Source: a bacterium
Lineage (GTDB): Bacteria; Elusimicrobiota; Elusimicrobia; Elusimicrobiales; UBA9959
Reading direction: 5' to 3'
DNA length: 64,000 nucleotides
NCBI GenBank assembly: GCA_021789695.1
Contig: JAJYJH010000001.1
Location: 1 to 64,000 of the forward strand
Shown here: positions 55,842 through 64,000 of the stretch, piece after piece
How positions within the stretch are numbered: position 1 is the stretch's first letter
Layout: each line of letters begins with the position of its first letter
Notes under the pieces: model-generated
Told to the model about the DNA's origin: nothing
The model's input: the letters and a program-made list of their open reading frames with translations, nothing else
Database searches by the model: none
Program-made: the position numbers and the translations under genes

Positions 55842-56957
55842 ATGACAAGCAATCCCTCCACGGCCGGCGCCAGGCCCCCGAGGATCGGTCTGCTGCTGGG
55901 GCTGGGCGTCTCAGCGGCTCTGGTCCTTGCTTTTATATATTCCGCGCTGGAAAGGGCGGCCTTGGCCGAGGCGCGGAGCCTTGACTGGAGCGATGTGGCG
56001 GCTATGGCCGCCTCCCGAGGTCCGGCCGGGGCGGAGGCCGTCCTGAGGGGGAGGCTCCGCGCGCATCCGCGCGACGCCCTGCTTTACTATTACTTGGCCA
56101 GGCTGAATTACGAGAACGGCCGTGCGGAGCCGGCGCTCCGGGAGGCCGACGAGGCCATATCGCTGGGTTACGCCCAGGAGGGGGCCCATCTTCTGAAGGC
56201 CATGGTCCGCGGAAGGCTGATGGGGGACCGCGCGGCGGAGCGCGCTTTGGCGAGCAAGGCCCTGGTCTACGACCCCGCTTACGACGAGGCCTACCTGGTG
56301 CGTGCCGAGGCCGAGTACTGGCTCAAAGATTACGGCTCCTGCGTTTCTGACGCCGGCGTGTTCGTGCGCATGTCCCCCGAAGTTACCGACGGTTATGAGC
56401 TCTCGCAGTTGTGCCTGGAGGGAATGCGCGATTACGACGGGGCAGAAAAAGCCGCGCTGACTATACTGAAGTTGCAGCCCCGCAATCACGCGGCGCTGTG
56501 GCGGCTCGGACGGCTCTGCGCTATCCGGGGCCGTTACGAGGAGGCCGTGCAACGGTTCTCGGCTGCTATACGGCTAAGCGGCGGACGGTCGCGCTACTAC
56601 CAGGACCGTTCCGCGGCGTGCGCCTCGCTCGGCGATTTTTCTTGCGCGGCCAGGGACATGGAGTCCGCGGCAGGTCCAGGGCTTCAGAAGACCGCTACGT
56701 ATTACCTTCTCCTCGGGGAGGCCCTCTACCGCGTCGGGGACTTGAAGCGGGCCCGCGAAGCGGCCGAAAAAGCGGTTTCGCTGGCCCCTGAGAATTACAC
56801 CGCCTACGATCTGAGGGGGCGCTTGCGGGCAGAGGCGGGAGACTTGGGCGGAGCCGGGCTGGACTTTGGCAAGGCGGAGAGGATGGCCCCGGGGAAGGAC
56901 CCGGAACTGCCTTTCCTGCTGAAACCCTCCTCCGGGCCTTCTAAGAGGAAGAGATAA
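55842..56957 (+). CDS. Membrane-anchored TPR-repeat protein
   Basis: This 371-residue protein has one N-terminal membrane helix (about 15-35) and then a continuous array of tetratricopeptide repeats (for example YYYLARLNYENGRAEPALRE and AALWRLGRLCAIRGRYEEAV). It probably acts as a scaffold at the membrane. The role is unknown; co-orientation with the DUF2723 gene, 20 bases downstream, suggests a shared pathway. The start has no clear Shine-Dalgarno. Confidence 0.75.
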   Translation: MTSNPSTAGARPPRIGLLLGLGVSAALVLAFIYSALERAALAEARSLDWSDVAAMAASRGPAGAEAVLRGRLRAHPRDALLYYYLARLNYENGRAEPALREADEAISLGYAQEGAHLLKAMVRGRLMGDRAAERALASKALVYDPAYDEAYLVRAEAEYWLKDYGSCVSDAGVFVRMSPEVTDGYELSQLCLEGMRDYDGAEKAALTILKLQPRNHAALWRLGRLCAIRGRYEEAVQRFSAAIRLSGGRSRYYQDRSAACASLGDFSCAARDMESAAGPGLQKTATYYLLLGEALYRVGDLKRAREAAEKAVSLAPENYTAYDLRGRLRAEAGDLGGAGLDFGKAERMAPGKDPELPFLLKPSSGPSKRKR

Positions 56958-56962
56958 CTTTA

Positions 56963-56968
56963 TAAAAT
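56963..56968 (+). promoter_or_regulatory. -10 box, near-leaderless
   Basis: TAAAAT ends nine bases before the DUF2723 ATG at 56978, which has no Shine-Dalgarno. Confidence 0.4.
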
Positions 56969-56977
56969 AAGAGCCGC

Positions 56978-59107
56978 ATGGAAACCGCCAAGGCCGAGAC
57001 CCGCCTCCTGTCCCCGCGCAGGATCCCGTTCGGCGCCCTGCTGGCCGCGCTGCTGGTCCCGCTCTATCTCTACTGTCTTCCCCCCGGCCTCCCCCCCTAC
57101 CGCGACGCGGGGGAGATGGCCAGCGCGGCGTGGACGCTGGGCGTGGCGCATCAGCCGGGCTACCCGTTGTACATAATAGCCGCGAAGCTTTTTTCCTTGC
57201 TGCCCTTGGGCAATCCTGCCTGGCGCCTGAACCTGTTCTCCGCGGCCGCGGGCCTCTCTGCCGTGCTTCTCTTCTGGCGCCTGGCCGCCGCTGCCCTATC
57301 CCCTGCCGCGGCCTTTTTCGCGGCGCTGCTGCTGGGCTTCAACTTTACGCTGCGCACTGTTTCCAGCGTGCCGGAGATGTACGCGCTGAACTTCTTTTTT
57401 GCGGTTGCGATCCTGGCGGCGGCCTCTTCCGGCGGGAAGCGCGCGCTTTTCCTTTCGGCTTTTCTTCTCGGCCTGGGCATGACGAACCGTATGGACCTTG
57501 TGCTGACCGCCCCGGCCTTGCTGGTACTGCTCTGGCCGGAATTCAGGTCCGGCGGTCCGTCCGGAGTCCTCGGGGCCGCGCTCTTCTTCTTTCTGGGCCT
57601 CTCCCTCTATTTCTACTTGCCGCTGCGCTCTTCCGGCTGGCCGCTGTACGACTGGAGCCACCCTGCCGACTTCTCCACCTTCTGGGCGGTCATCACGCGC
57701 AAGAGTTACGGCTCCACGCTCGACCTTATTTCTCTGAACTACGCCACCGGGCAGCTTTTCCTGCCGGGACTTAAGTACTTCGCGCTGCACCTGTGGAACA
57801 ATTTCGGGCCGGCACTGGTATTCGCCGCCGCCGGCGTCCGCTTCGGCTGGCTCGGCGATCGCAGGAGACTGGCCGCCTCCGCCGCGCTTTTCGTCTTCTC
57901 CGGTCCGGTTTTCATCTTCATGGCGAATATGCCGCCGAACCCGCACGCGCTGGCCATAGTTGAGCCGTACTACCTGCTTCCCGACCTGGCCGTAGCTTAC
58001 TGGACTGCAGAGGGCTTTCTCGGTCTGCGCCGGCTTTACAGCCGGGCCGCGCCGTGGCTGGCCGCGTTGGCCGTTGCCTCCGCCCTATTCGTGCTTTACA
58101 ACGGGGCGCACGGCTCCTACCGGCGCTGGCTTTTCGCCGCCGAAGACTACGCCTCCGACGTGATGCGCTCAGTTCCTCCCGGCTCCGTGGTAGTCGCCAA
58201 AAAGGACGTGCAGCTATTTTCGCTTTGGTATATGCAGTCGGTAAGGGGCCTGCGCCCTGACCTTTATCTGATTGCTCAGGGGCTCAGCGGGGCCCCCTGG
58301 TACCAGGCGCTGGAAAGTCGCCATCACCCCGGGCTTGTCCTTTATAACCTGAACTCCGGGGGGCAGGAGGTATGGAGGGCTTTTGTCGCCGGCGCGCCGG
58401 GAGGGGTCTACGCCACTACCGACGTCGAACTGCCGGCAGGTACGCCGGCTGCTCCATACGGTATCGTAAGCCGGCTTTACCCTCCCGCCGGCGCGCCGGC
58501 GGGGCAGCCGTGGCCGTTATATTCTTTCCCACGCCTGGACCCGGACTACAGGGATTTCTTCGACAAGGACCTGGGCGCCTCGTACGCGCAGGGACTTCTG
58601 GCCGGCGCCGCTAAAGACAGCGGCGCCGGCGCCATGACCGGCGCGGACCTCGAGGAGCTGCGCCTGGCCTCCCTGATGGACCCCGACCTGCCCGACGCGC
58701 CGCTTTACGAAGGCTTCTATTATTCCGCCCGGGGCGATTGGACCGGCGCCGCCAGGTGCTTCCGCGCTTCGATCGATATCTACGACAGACTGCTGAAACT
58801 GGCGGAGAAGTATTATTCCCTTCCCTCCCTTAAGGCTTCGCTATCCGCCGCCAGCGCCTACGCCTGGCTCAACTACGGCGTGTCCGCCGAAAAGACCGGT
58901 GACCGCGATAAGGCGGAGCGGGCCTACGACATGGCTCTCAGCCACAACCCCGGCCTGGCCGAGGCGCATTATAATATCGCCATACTCTACTGGAACCGCG
59001 ACTGGGGGCGGGTCCGCTCAGAGCTTGAGGCGACACTGCGCCTGAACCCGGGGCACGTCCAAGCAAGGAAATACCTGGGGGAGCTGGAGCGAACCGGCCG
59101 CCGGTAG
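56978..59107 (+). CDS. DUF2723 membrane protein with TPR tail
   Basis: The 709-residue protein opens with a hydrophobic half (about 12 helices, residues 15-390) whose first loop has PPYRDAGEMASAAWTLGVAH and QPGYPLYIIAAKLF, the DUF2723 signature of GT-C-like, O-mannosyltransferase-related proteins. The acidic residues in that loop would be catalytic if it is a glycosyltransferase. The C-terminal about 300 residues face the periplasm and include TPR-like repeats (NYGVSAEKTGDRDKAERAYD). A substrate cannot be named. Confidence 0.85.
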   Translation: METAKAETRLLSPRRIPFGALLAALLVPLYLYCLPPGLPPYRDAGEMASAAWTLGVAHQPGYPLYIIAAKLFSLLPLGNPAWRLNLFSAAAGLSAVLLFWRLAAAALSPAAAFFAALLLGFNFTLRTVSSVPEMYALNFFFAVAILAAASSGGKRALFLSAFLLGLGMTNRMDLVLTAPALLVLLWPEFRSGGPSGVLGAALFFFLGLSLYFYLPLRSSGWPLYDWSHPADFSTFWAVITRKSYGSTLDLISLNYATGQLFLPGLKYFALHLWNNFGPALVFAAAGVRFGWLGDRRRLAASAALFVFSGPVFIFMANMPPNPHALAIVEPYYLLPDLAVAYWTAEGFLGLRRLYSRAAPWLAALAVASALFVLYNGAHGSYRRWLFAAEDYASDVMRSVPPGSVVVAKKDVQLFSLWYMQSVRGLRPDLYLIAQGLSGAPWYQALESRHHPGLVLYNLNSGGQEVWRAFVAGAPGGVYATTDVELPAGTPAAPYGIVSRLYPPAGAPAGQPWPLYSFPRLDPDYRDFFDKDLGASYAQGLLAGAAKDSGAGAMTGADLEELRLASLMDPDLPDAPLYEGFYYSARGDWTGAARCFRASIDIYDRLLKLAEKYYSLPSLKASLSAASAYAWLNYGVSAEKTGDRDKAERAYDMALSHNPGLAEAHYNIAILYWNRDWGRVRSELEATLRLNPGHVQARKYLGELERTGRR

Positions 59108-59126
59108 TTACGGCGTTTCTGCCGGA

Positions 59127-59158
59127 AGAAAAAGACCGCGCATAGCGCGGTCTTTTTG
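59127..59158. terminator. Bidirectional intrinsic terminator
   Basis: AAAAAGACCGCGC and GCGCGGTCTTTTT pair around ATA between the DUF2723 gene and the convergent outer-membrane gene. Confidence 0.88.
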
Positions 59159-59182
59159 CTCCCTCATATAGCGTCTTTAACT

Positions 59183-60133
59183 TTACTTCGGCAGATAGTT
59201 GTAACGGAACTGGAACATGCCCATCAGGTCCCAGCCGTTCTTGAACGTCAGGTAGGAAAGCTCGAAGTTGAGCTTAAGCAGGCTGCCCAGGTGAATGTTG
59301 TAGAGCACCGGGGCCTGCGGAGCTCCCTGCGGGGCCATTATCTCTAGCCCAATGGGAGAGTCGGGCTTCGGGAGCCATAGTATGCCGCCGAAGAGCATGC
59401 CTGAAGGTATCCTGACCGGGGCCGTCGCGGGCCTTCCGTTGCCGAGGTTTATCGCCTCGTCGGAGAGGAACTCCGACATCGAGTAGATGACCTTCGGCAT
59501 ATCCCCGTCGGAGTAGCCGGCGTTGAGGATTATGTTCTTGCTGCGGCGCAGGCGCTTGGAGAACACGACGTAGGCGTTCGCGTAGGTGTCAGTATTCTTG
59601 GAGTTTATCTTGGTGGTCACGGACGGCTGGTTGAGCGAAGGCTGAGCGGCGTCCCGGAACTTGAGTATCCCCTGGACGCCGGCGGCCATGGCCGGGCGCC
59701 AGCCATCCTCGCTCTGCACCTGCATCTTGGAGTCCGCGGAAAGCAGCCACAGCCCTATGCGGTCCAGGTAGTTCTTCTTCTCCACCGTCCAGTCGTAGGT
59801 GTTCTTGCCGTAGAGGCGGCCTATGTAGTAGGCTGCGTTGAAATCCAGACCTAGGCCGACGGAGTTGAGGCCTTTACCCCGAAAGGCCGTCGGCATCAGA
59901 ACGATGCCGCTGAGCGGGACCGCGCTCTCCCTGCTGAGGGTCGGGCGCGGCAGCGCCGGAGCCGAGGTCGGGGCCGAGGTAGAAACCGAAACTCCCGGAA
60001 GGGCGACCGGAGCGGGAGCTCTCCCGGCAGGAAACTGGGCCGGCGTCTGTTGCGGGGCTGCGGGAGCAGTCTGCGCTGCGGCCGCAGCCGCAGCCGTAAC
60101 GCAGATCGCTAGAAGCAGGAGGGCGTATCTCAT
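59183..60133 (-). CDS. Putative outer-membrane beta-barrel protein
   Basis: The 316-residue protein has a signal peptide (MRYALLLLAICVTAAAAAAA), a Pro/Ala-rich linker (about 22-65) and a mature part of alternating hydrophobic strands ending in LMGMFQFRYNYLPK. The strand pattern and aromatic-rich C-terminus fit an outer-membrane barrel. No family could be named. The ATG overlaps the pgpA stop (ATGA), so it is the last gene of the ftsK-lolA-pgsA-pgpA run. Confidence 0.65.
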   Translation of the reverse strand: MRYALLLLAICVTAAAAAAAQTAPAAPQQTPAQFPAGRAPAPVALPGVSVSTSAPTSAPALPRPTLSRESAVPLSGIVLMPTAFRGKGLNSVGLGLDFNAAYYIGRLYGKNTYDWTVEKKNYLDRIGLWLLSADSKMQVQSEDGWRPAMAAGVQGILKFRDAAQPSLNQPSVTTKINSKNTDTYANAYVVFSKRLRRSKNIILNAGYSDGDMPKVIYSMSEFLSDEAINLGNGRPATAPVRIPSGMLFGGILWLPKPDSPIGLEIMAPQGAPQAPVLYNIHLGSLLKLNFELSYLTFKNGWDLMGMFQFRYNYLPK

Positions 60134-60612
60134 AGCAGGATTACCGCGGCAAGCCTGGCGAGGAGGTTCGCTTCCGCACCGGCCAGCACATCGTCAATAA
60201 TTATACCAAAACCCCCCCCGCAGGAGTTCTCGAGCTGCTTTATCGGCCAGGGCTTCAGCGTGTCCAGGATCCGGAAAAACACGAAAGCCGCCGCCAGGTT
60301 GAACGCCGTGCGTGGGAGGAAGAGGATGGACGTCCAGAACCCTATCATCTCGTCTATGACTATCCGGGGATCGTCGTGCGTGCCGTAACTATCCTCGGCC
60401 AGTTGGGCGATCCAGACCGAGAACGGCAGAAAGGCCAGGCAGAAGAGAAGGAAGATGCGGCCTGAGGGAAGCAGAGGGAGGAGCGCAAGGGCCAGCAGGG
60501 AACCGGCCAGACCGGAGCCGGTGAATTTCCTGAAACCGGTGAGCCCGGCCGGAATATAGCTGACGAAGGCGCCGCTGGCCAGGAAACGGGCGATGAAATC
60601 CTTCTTGCGCAT
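60130..60612 (-). CDS. pgpA: Phosphatidylglycerophosphatase A
   Basis: The 160-residue membrane protein removes the phosphate from phosphatidylglycerophosphate. It has FRKFTGSGLAGSLLALALLP near residue 27 and the acidic DDPRIVIDEMIGFW near 80, the conserved PgpA regions, with about three to four hydrophobic helices. The ATG at 60612 overlaps the pgsA stop (ATGA), placing the last two steps of phosphatidylglycerol synthesis in direct translational coupling. Confidence 0.88.
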   Translation of the reverse strand: MRKKDFIARFLASGAFVSYIPAGLTGFRKFTGSGLAGSLLALALLPLLPSGRIFLLFCLAFLPFSVWIAQLAEDSYGTHDDPRIVIDEMIGFWTSILFLPRTAFNLAAAFVFFRILDTLKPWPIKQLENSCGGGFGIIIDDVLAGAEANLLARLAAVILL

Positions 60613-61268
60613 CAGGGATGCCTGGCCCTGTTGCTCCAAGACCGGTAGAGCAGCGCCCTGTGGTTGTAAAGATAGATGGCTCCGCTCACAACGGTTACGA
60701 GAGCCGTGAGTACCGTCAGCCACCAGACCGTGGGTTTCGCCGCCCGCACAAGGGCGGAGAGCGGTTCCGGCAGCGCGTGCTTTTTGCCCCAGACCACAAG
60801 CACCAGCGTGGCCATTATGACAAAGGCGGAAAGCATCTGTATGAAGGTCTTTATCTTGCCGGCCTGTTCGGCCTTCATCACGTCTCCGTGCAGCGCGGCC
60901 AGCACGCGCAGCGTGGAGATGGTCAACTCGCGCAGCAGTATCAGGAAAACCGCCCAGAGCGGCACCGCCAGCTCGTGAAGCGAGGCGAACGCCAGGAAGA
61001 CCGCCATTACCAGGATTTTGTCGGCGAAAGGGTCGGCTACGGCGCCGAAATGGGTGGTGGTCTGCGTCCTGCGGGCTATCGCTCCGTCTATCCAGTCCGA
61101 GACGCTGGCCACTGTAAGCAGCGTCAGCGCTCCGACCTCGGACCAGAGCGTTTTGAAGATGATGAGGGCGAAGATGATAAGGCTGAGTATTATGCGCCCC
61201 ATCGTTATGCGGTTAGCCAAAGTCATGTCGAATGTTCCCGGATGCTCCGCGGGGGGCGTGCCGGGCAT
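60612..61268 (-). CDS. pgsA: CDP-diacylglycerol-glycerol-3-phosphate 3-phosphatidyltransferase
   Basis: The 218-residue membrane enzyme makes phosphatidylglycerophosphate. It has the CDP-alcohol phosphatidyltransferase signature DGAIARRTQTTTHFGAVADP followed by FADK (D-G-x2-A-R-x8-G-x3-D-x3-D), near residues 55-77, and about six helices. The start is 19 bases after lolA. An internal ATG (MTLANRITMGRI, about residue 15) may be the true start, since the preceding residues are not conserved-looking. Confidence 0.92.
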   Translation of the reverse strand: MPGTPPAEHPGTFDMTLANRITMGRIILSLIIFALIIFKTLWSEVGALTLLTVASVSDWIDGAIARRTQTTTHFGAVADPFADKILVMAVFLAFASLHELAVPLWAVFLILLRELTISTLRVLAALHGDVMKAEQAGKIKTFIQMLSAFVIMATLVLVVWGKKHALPEPLSALVRAAKPTVWWLTVLTALVTVVSGAIYLYNHRALLYRSWSNRARHP

Positions 61269-61286
61269 AATATCTCCTAAGTTATC

Positions 61287-61988
61287 CTAGTTCTTGAACT
61301 CAAGTATCTCAGTCCCTTTCGGAGGGACGAAGTCGAAAATGCCGCGATCCACCTCGGTGTTCTTCTGCACGTCCGAAAGCGTCGTCTTTATCACGGTCCC
61401 GTCCACTGAGAGCTGGGCCGCCACCGGGAAGTAATCCGTGGCCGAGAGGGTCAGCGTCAGCGTGTAGTGGCTTCCGGAACGTGGCGTGAACGTGACCGTG
61501 TACGGGGTCCCGTCCTTGCCCCCCTCCACTTTCGCCGAGTTGCGCCTGGTCAGGGCCGAATAGTCGCCGAAATCCAGGATACCGGAGAAGTTCCTGTCCT
61601 GCGTGCGGCGCCAGACGTCCCACTTCGTGCGCACGGCCTGCCTGTCTCCAGGTTTGTAGATCCAGATGACGTCCTTGTCCGTCACGACCAGCTGGCGGAC
61701 AGGTTTGACGTGCTCGATACGCAGCAGGTTGGGCCTGACGTAGCTTAGGTTTCCTTCTATCGACTGCTTCAGGCCTGCCTCCGTGAAGTCAACTTCCTGC
61801 GTGAAGGCGGCCTTGAGTGTCTTCAGTGAGGCGTCCCAGGCTTCCAGTTTCTCCAGTACGGCCTTGGCCTGGTCCGCGGCTGGCGCGGTCTTATGCGCCG
61901 CCGGCTTCCGGGCCGGCGCGGTCTTTTTCTGCGCGTACGCCGAGGGAACAAGGGCAAAGATTAGCACTGCGGTCATTATCCTATTCAT
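61287..61988 (-). CDS. lolA: LolA outer-membrane lipoprotein carrier
   Basis: The 233-residue protein has a signal peptide (MTAVLIFALVPSAYA) and then a LolA fold: LKAAFTQEVDFTEAGLKQSI near 60, GNLSYVRPNLLRIEH near 80, VIWIYKPGDRQAV near 105, and an ending FDFVPPKGTEILEF. It ferries lipoproteins across the periplasm to the outer membrane. It overlaps the ftsK gene by eight bases; this adjacency is common in bacteria. Confidence 0.92.
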   Translation of the reverse strand: MNRIMTAVLIFALVPSAYAQKKTAPARKPAAHKTAPAADQAKAVLEKLEAWDASLKTLKAAFTQEVDFTEAGLKQSIEGNLSYVRPNLLRIEHVKPVRQLVVTDKDVIWIYKPGDRQAVRTKWDVWRRTQDRNFSGILDFGDYSALTRRNSAKVEGGKDGTPYTVTFTPRSGSHYTLTLTLSATDYFPVAAQLSVDGTVIKTTLSDVQKNTEVDRGIFDFVPPKGTEILEFKN

Positions 61989-64000
61989 TTCTGGTGAACT
62001 CCTCCCGTACCGGCTCCTCTTCCTGCTGCGGGGCGGCCGCTGGCTGGGCGTTGAGGTGGGACTCTATCTTGTCAAAGAATATCTCCCAGCGGTTGGAGCC
62101 TTCCGGCTTGTGTATGAACCCGTTCATTTCAAGGATGCTCAAAATGTTGGTGGCACGCGCCGAAGACCCGAAATGGGCCTTCAGCAGGTCCTGCGAGACG
62201 CGGCGGCGCTCGAGCACCAGGCGCAATGCGGCCAGCATCTCTTCGGAAGAGCTGCCTTTGCCAGTGCCCTGCGTTTCCTCGTCTTCCGTGAGCGGCTGGT
62301 AATTGGGCCTGGCCTGCGCCTTTACGAAATCCGCCACCTTGCGGATCTCGTCCTCGCCGACGAAGGCGCCCTGTATGCGGGACGGCTTCTGCGCGTCTAT
62401 CGCGAGGTAGAGCAAGTCGCCCTTGCCGATAAGCGCCTCGGCGCCGGGGCTGTCGAGGATGACGCGGGAGTCGGTCTTGGAGGTGACCTGCAGCGCCACG
62501 CGCGAGGGGAGGTTCGCCTTGATGACGCCGGTGATAACGTCCACCGACGGGCGCTGCGTGGCGAGCACGAGGTGGATGCCGACCGCGCGCGCCATCTGCG
62601 CGAGGCGCTGGATGGCGTCCTCGACGACGTTGCGCGTCTGCAGCATCAGGTCGGCCAGCTCGTCGATGACCACGACGATGTAGTACTCCTGCGGCTGGCC
62701 GTTCTCTAGCGCCCACTTGTTGTAGGAGGCGATGTTTTTGACGCGCGCCTTCTCAAACTTCTTGTAGCGCTTCTCCATCACGCGCGTCATCGCGACGAGC
62801 GACTTGGCCGCGTCCTTGGAGTCCGTAATAACCGAGACGCGGTCGGGTGTCTCCTTCGGGTCGTAGAGATAAGGGATGTCCTCGTAGAAGGTCAGCTCGA
62901 GGCGCTTCGGGTCGATGAAGAGGAACTTGACCTCGTCGGGCTTGTTGCGGAACATCAGCGACAGAATCAACGACTGCATGAAGACGCTCTTGCCGCTGGC
63001 GGTGGCGCCTGCCACGAGCAGGTGGGGCATGGTCTCGAGGTTGGCGACGGCCACGGCGCCCTCGGCGTAGCGGCCCAGCGCGAAAGTGAGCGGAGAGCGC
63101 GCCTCGTTGAACTTGGAACTTTCCAGCAACTCGCGCAGGCAGACCTTGGCGCGGGTGTTGTTCGGGATCTCGAAGCCAATCGCTGACTTGCCGGGTATCG
63201 GGGCAATCACGCGTATTGCGCCGGCAGACTTCATCGCGAGCGCGACGTCGTTGGAGAGGGCGACGATGGAACTGATCTTGACTCCCGGGGCCGGAGTGAC
63301 CTCGTAGCGGGTGATGACGGGCCCGGGGTAGACGCCGGAGACGTGGACGTCCACGTTGAAACTCTTGAACGTGGTTTCCAGCTGGATGCGGGCGCCGTTT
63401 ATCTCGTCCTCTCCGGGCCCGTTGGCGGGCCCCTGGCCGGCTGGGAGGTCCAGCAGATCGGTGCCGGGGAGCTTGAAATTATTGAAATATGGATCGGCCA
63501 GCTTCTCTTTTGCCGGGGCGGCCTGATGAGCCCTGGCCGCCTGCTGCTTCGCTGATTTTACTGCGGCCAGCGGTTCCTCCACGGCGCGGACTATCCCGGG
63601 TTCCGGAGCGGGGGCCGGCTTCTCCGGCTCCTTCTCCTGCGCCCGGACTATCGGCGGCGGCTGGGGGATGGGCTTGGCGTCGTAGACCTGCTCCCCCGCC
63701 TTTTCCTTGTCGGCGATTATCCGGAGCTTCGTGCTGAGCTCCTTCTTGGCAGAAAGCCAGCTGCGGTAATCGTCGGCTGCTGCCGCCGCGGCTGTCTTTA
63801 CCACCTTGCGCCAGGAGATCTTGAAGAGCAGGTGGACTCCGGCCAGGAGTATGGCTGCGGCGAAGATGGCCGCGCCGGCCCCGCCGAACATGTTGCGCAG
63901 CGACTGCTCTAGAAAATAACCCAGCCAGCCGCCGGCCGAAGCCCACGGGCCGAAGCGCGCGCTCAGCAGCTCCAGCATGGCCGAGACGGAGCCAAGTATC
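61981..64000 (-). CDS. ftsK: FtsK/SpoIIIE-type DNA translocase (5' end outside window)
   Basis: The visible C-terminal about 670 residues have an N-terminal membrane helix region, a linker rich in Pro/Ala/Glu (about 95-170), and the motor: Walker A GATASGKS (family GATGSGKS), Walker B FLFIDPKRLELTFYE, and the C-terminal gamma winged-helix (LLKAHFGSSARATNILSILE). The frame stays open past an internal ATG at 63978 to the edge, with hydrophobic sequence before it, so the true start lies outside. It segregates chromosomes at the division septum. Confidence 0.93.
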   Translation of the reverse strand, partial: ILGSVSAMLELLSARFGPWASAGGWLGYFLEQSLRNMFGGAGAAIFAAAILLAGVHLLFKISWRKVVKTAAAAAADDYRSWLSAKKELSTKLRIIADKEKAGEQVYDAKPIPQPPPIVRAQEKEPEKPAPAPEPGIVRAVEEPLAAVKSAKQQAARAHQAAPAKEKLADPYFNNFKLPGTDLLDLPAGQGPANGPGEDEINGARIQLETTFKSFNVDVHVSGVYPGPVITRYEVTPAPGVKISSIVALSNDVALAMKSAGAIRVIAPIPGKSAIGFEIPNNTRAKVCLRELLESSKFNEARSPLTFALGRYAEGAVAVANLETMPHLLVAGATASGKSVFMQSLILSLMFRNKPDEVKFLFIDPKRLELTFYEDIPYLYDPKETPDRVSVITDSKDAAKSLVAMTRVMEKRYKKFEKARVKNIASYNKWALENGQPQEYYIVVVIDELADLMLQTRNVVEDAIQRLAQMARAVGIHLVLATQRPSVDVITGVIKANLPSRVALQVTSKTDSRVILDSPGAEALIGKGDLLYLAIDAQKPSRIQGAFVGEDEIRKVADFVKAQARPNYQPLTEDEETQGTGKGSSSEEMLAALRLVLERRRVSQDLLKAHFGSSARATNILSILEMNGFIHKPEGSNRWEIFFDKIESHLNAQPAAAPQQEEEPVREEFTRNE

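Noticed and set aside
1-64000. CRISPR array or cas genes near the Cas4-like nuclease
   Set aside because: No regularly spaced repeats were seen and no cas gene lies nearby; the nuclease fits a stand-alone RecB-like enzyme.

Overview
This is a GC-rich, gene-dense bacterial chromosome segment. It carries three tRNA genes (His, Arg, Ser), no rRNA and no CRISPR array. Outer-membrane functions (LolA, OmpA-type protein, ExbB/ExbD/TonB) show a diderm envelope. The mix of folate, GroE, Memo/AMMECR1, Hanks-kinase and TPR genes with small lineage-specific membrane proteins would suit a free-living Elusimicrobiota-like organism. That placement is inference and was not tested by any search.

Layout. 0-3.8 kb: the 5'-truncated end of a large serine recombinase lies against the 3' end of tRNA-His, followed by a Memo-AMMECR1 fusion and a two-gene mini-operon (ribbon-helix-helix-like protein plus a 49-residue protein) whose promoter spacer holds five ATAGN pentamers. 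3.9-11.3 kb: folP and a folK-folC fusion, tRNA-Arg, a MazG-like hydrolase diverging from a lipoprotein/nuclease/FGGY-kinase operon. 11.3-17.1 kb (minus strand): cutA-DUF4321-maf-queD-trxB, then AsmA plus a lipoprotein. 17.2-26.7 kb: sugar kinase, ADP-forming acyl-CoA synthetase, Fe-alcohol dehydrogenase, polysaccharide deacetylase/glycosyltransferase, a large radical SAM protein and Sua5. 26.8-35.4 kb: more variable, with two methyltransferases, a GT9 glycosyltransferase, LysE, TPR protein, an IS3-type transposase scrap, a frame-broken small gene and an OmpA-type protein. 35.5-36.2 kb: a decayed second serine recombinase end beside tRNA-Ser. 36.2-39.7 kb: ExbB-ExbD-TonB operon with two paralogous small membrane proteins and an epimerase. 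39.8-45 kb: coiled-coil protein, mtnA, yggU, yggS, MFS transporter and a protein-isoaspartate methyltransferase scrap. 45.1-47.3 kb: groES-groEL under two CIRCE-like operators. 47.3-55.6 kb: a signalling operon (GGDEF response regulator, two Hanks kinases, PP2C phosphatase, double-FHA protein) with a divergent HTH-receiver gene. 55.6-59.1 kb: a tiny hairpin RNA gene under a CRP-like site, then TPR and DUF2723 proteins. 59.1-64 kb: ftsK-lolA-pgsA-pgpA-OMP operon, running off the window.

Cross-cutting signals. (1) At 13 genes with no clear Shine-Dalgarno, a TANNNT -10 hexamer ends 6-10 nt before the start codon, pointing to leaderless or near-leaderless mRNAs; genes with longer leaders have good SDs. 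(2) Both recombinase remnants end at the 3' side of a tRNA gene, in the same orientation. (3) A complete promoter-hairpin-terminator unit of about 55 nt with a C-rich loop is a candidate new small RNA. The signalling operon, the candidate small RNA and the ribbon-helix-helix mini-operon are the best candidates for undescribed regulation.
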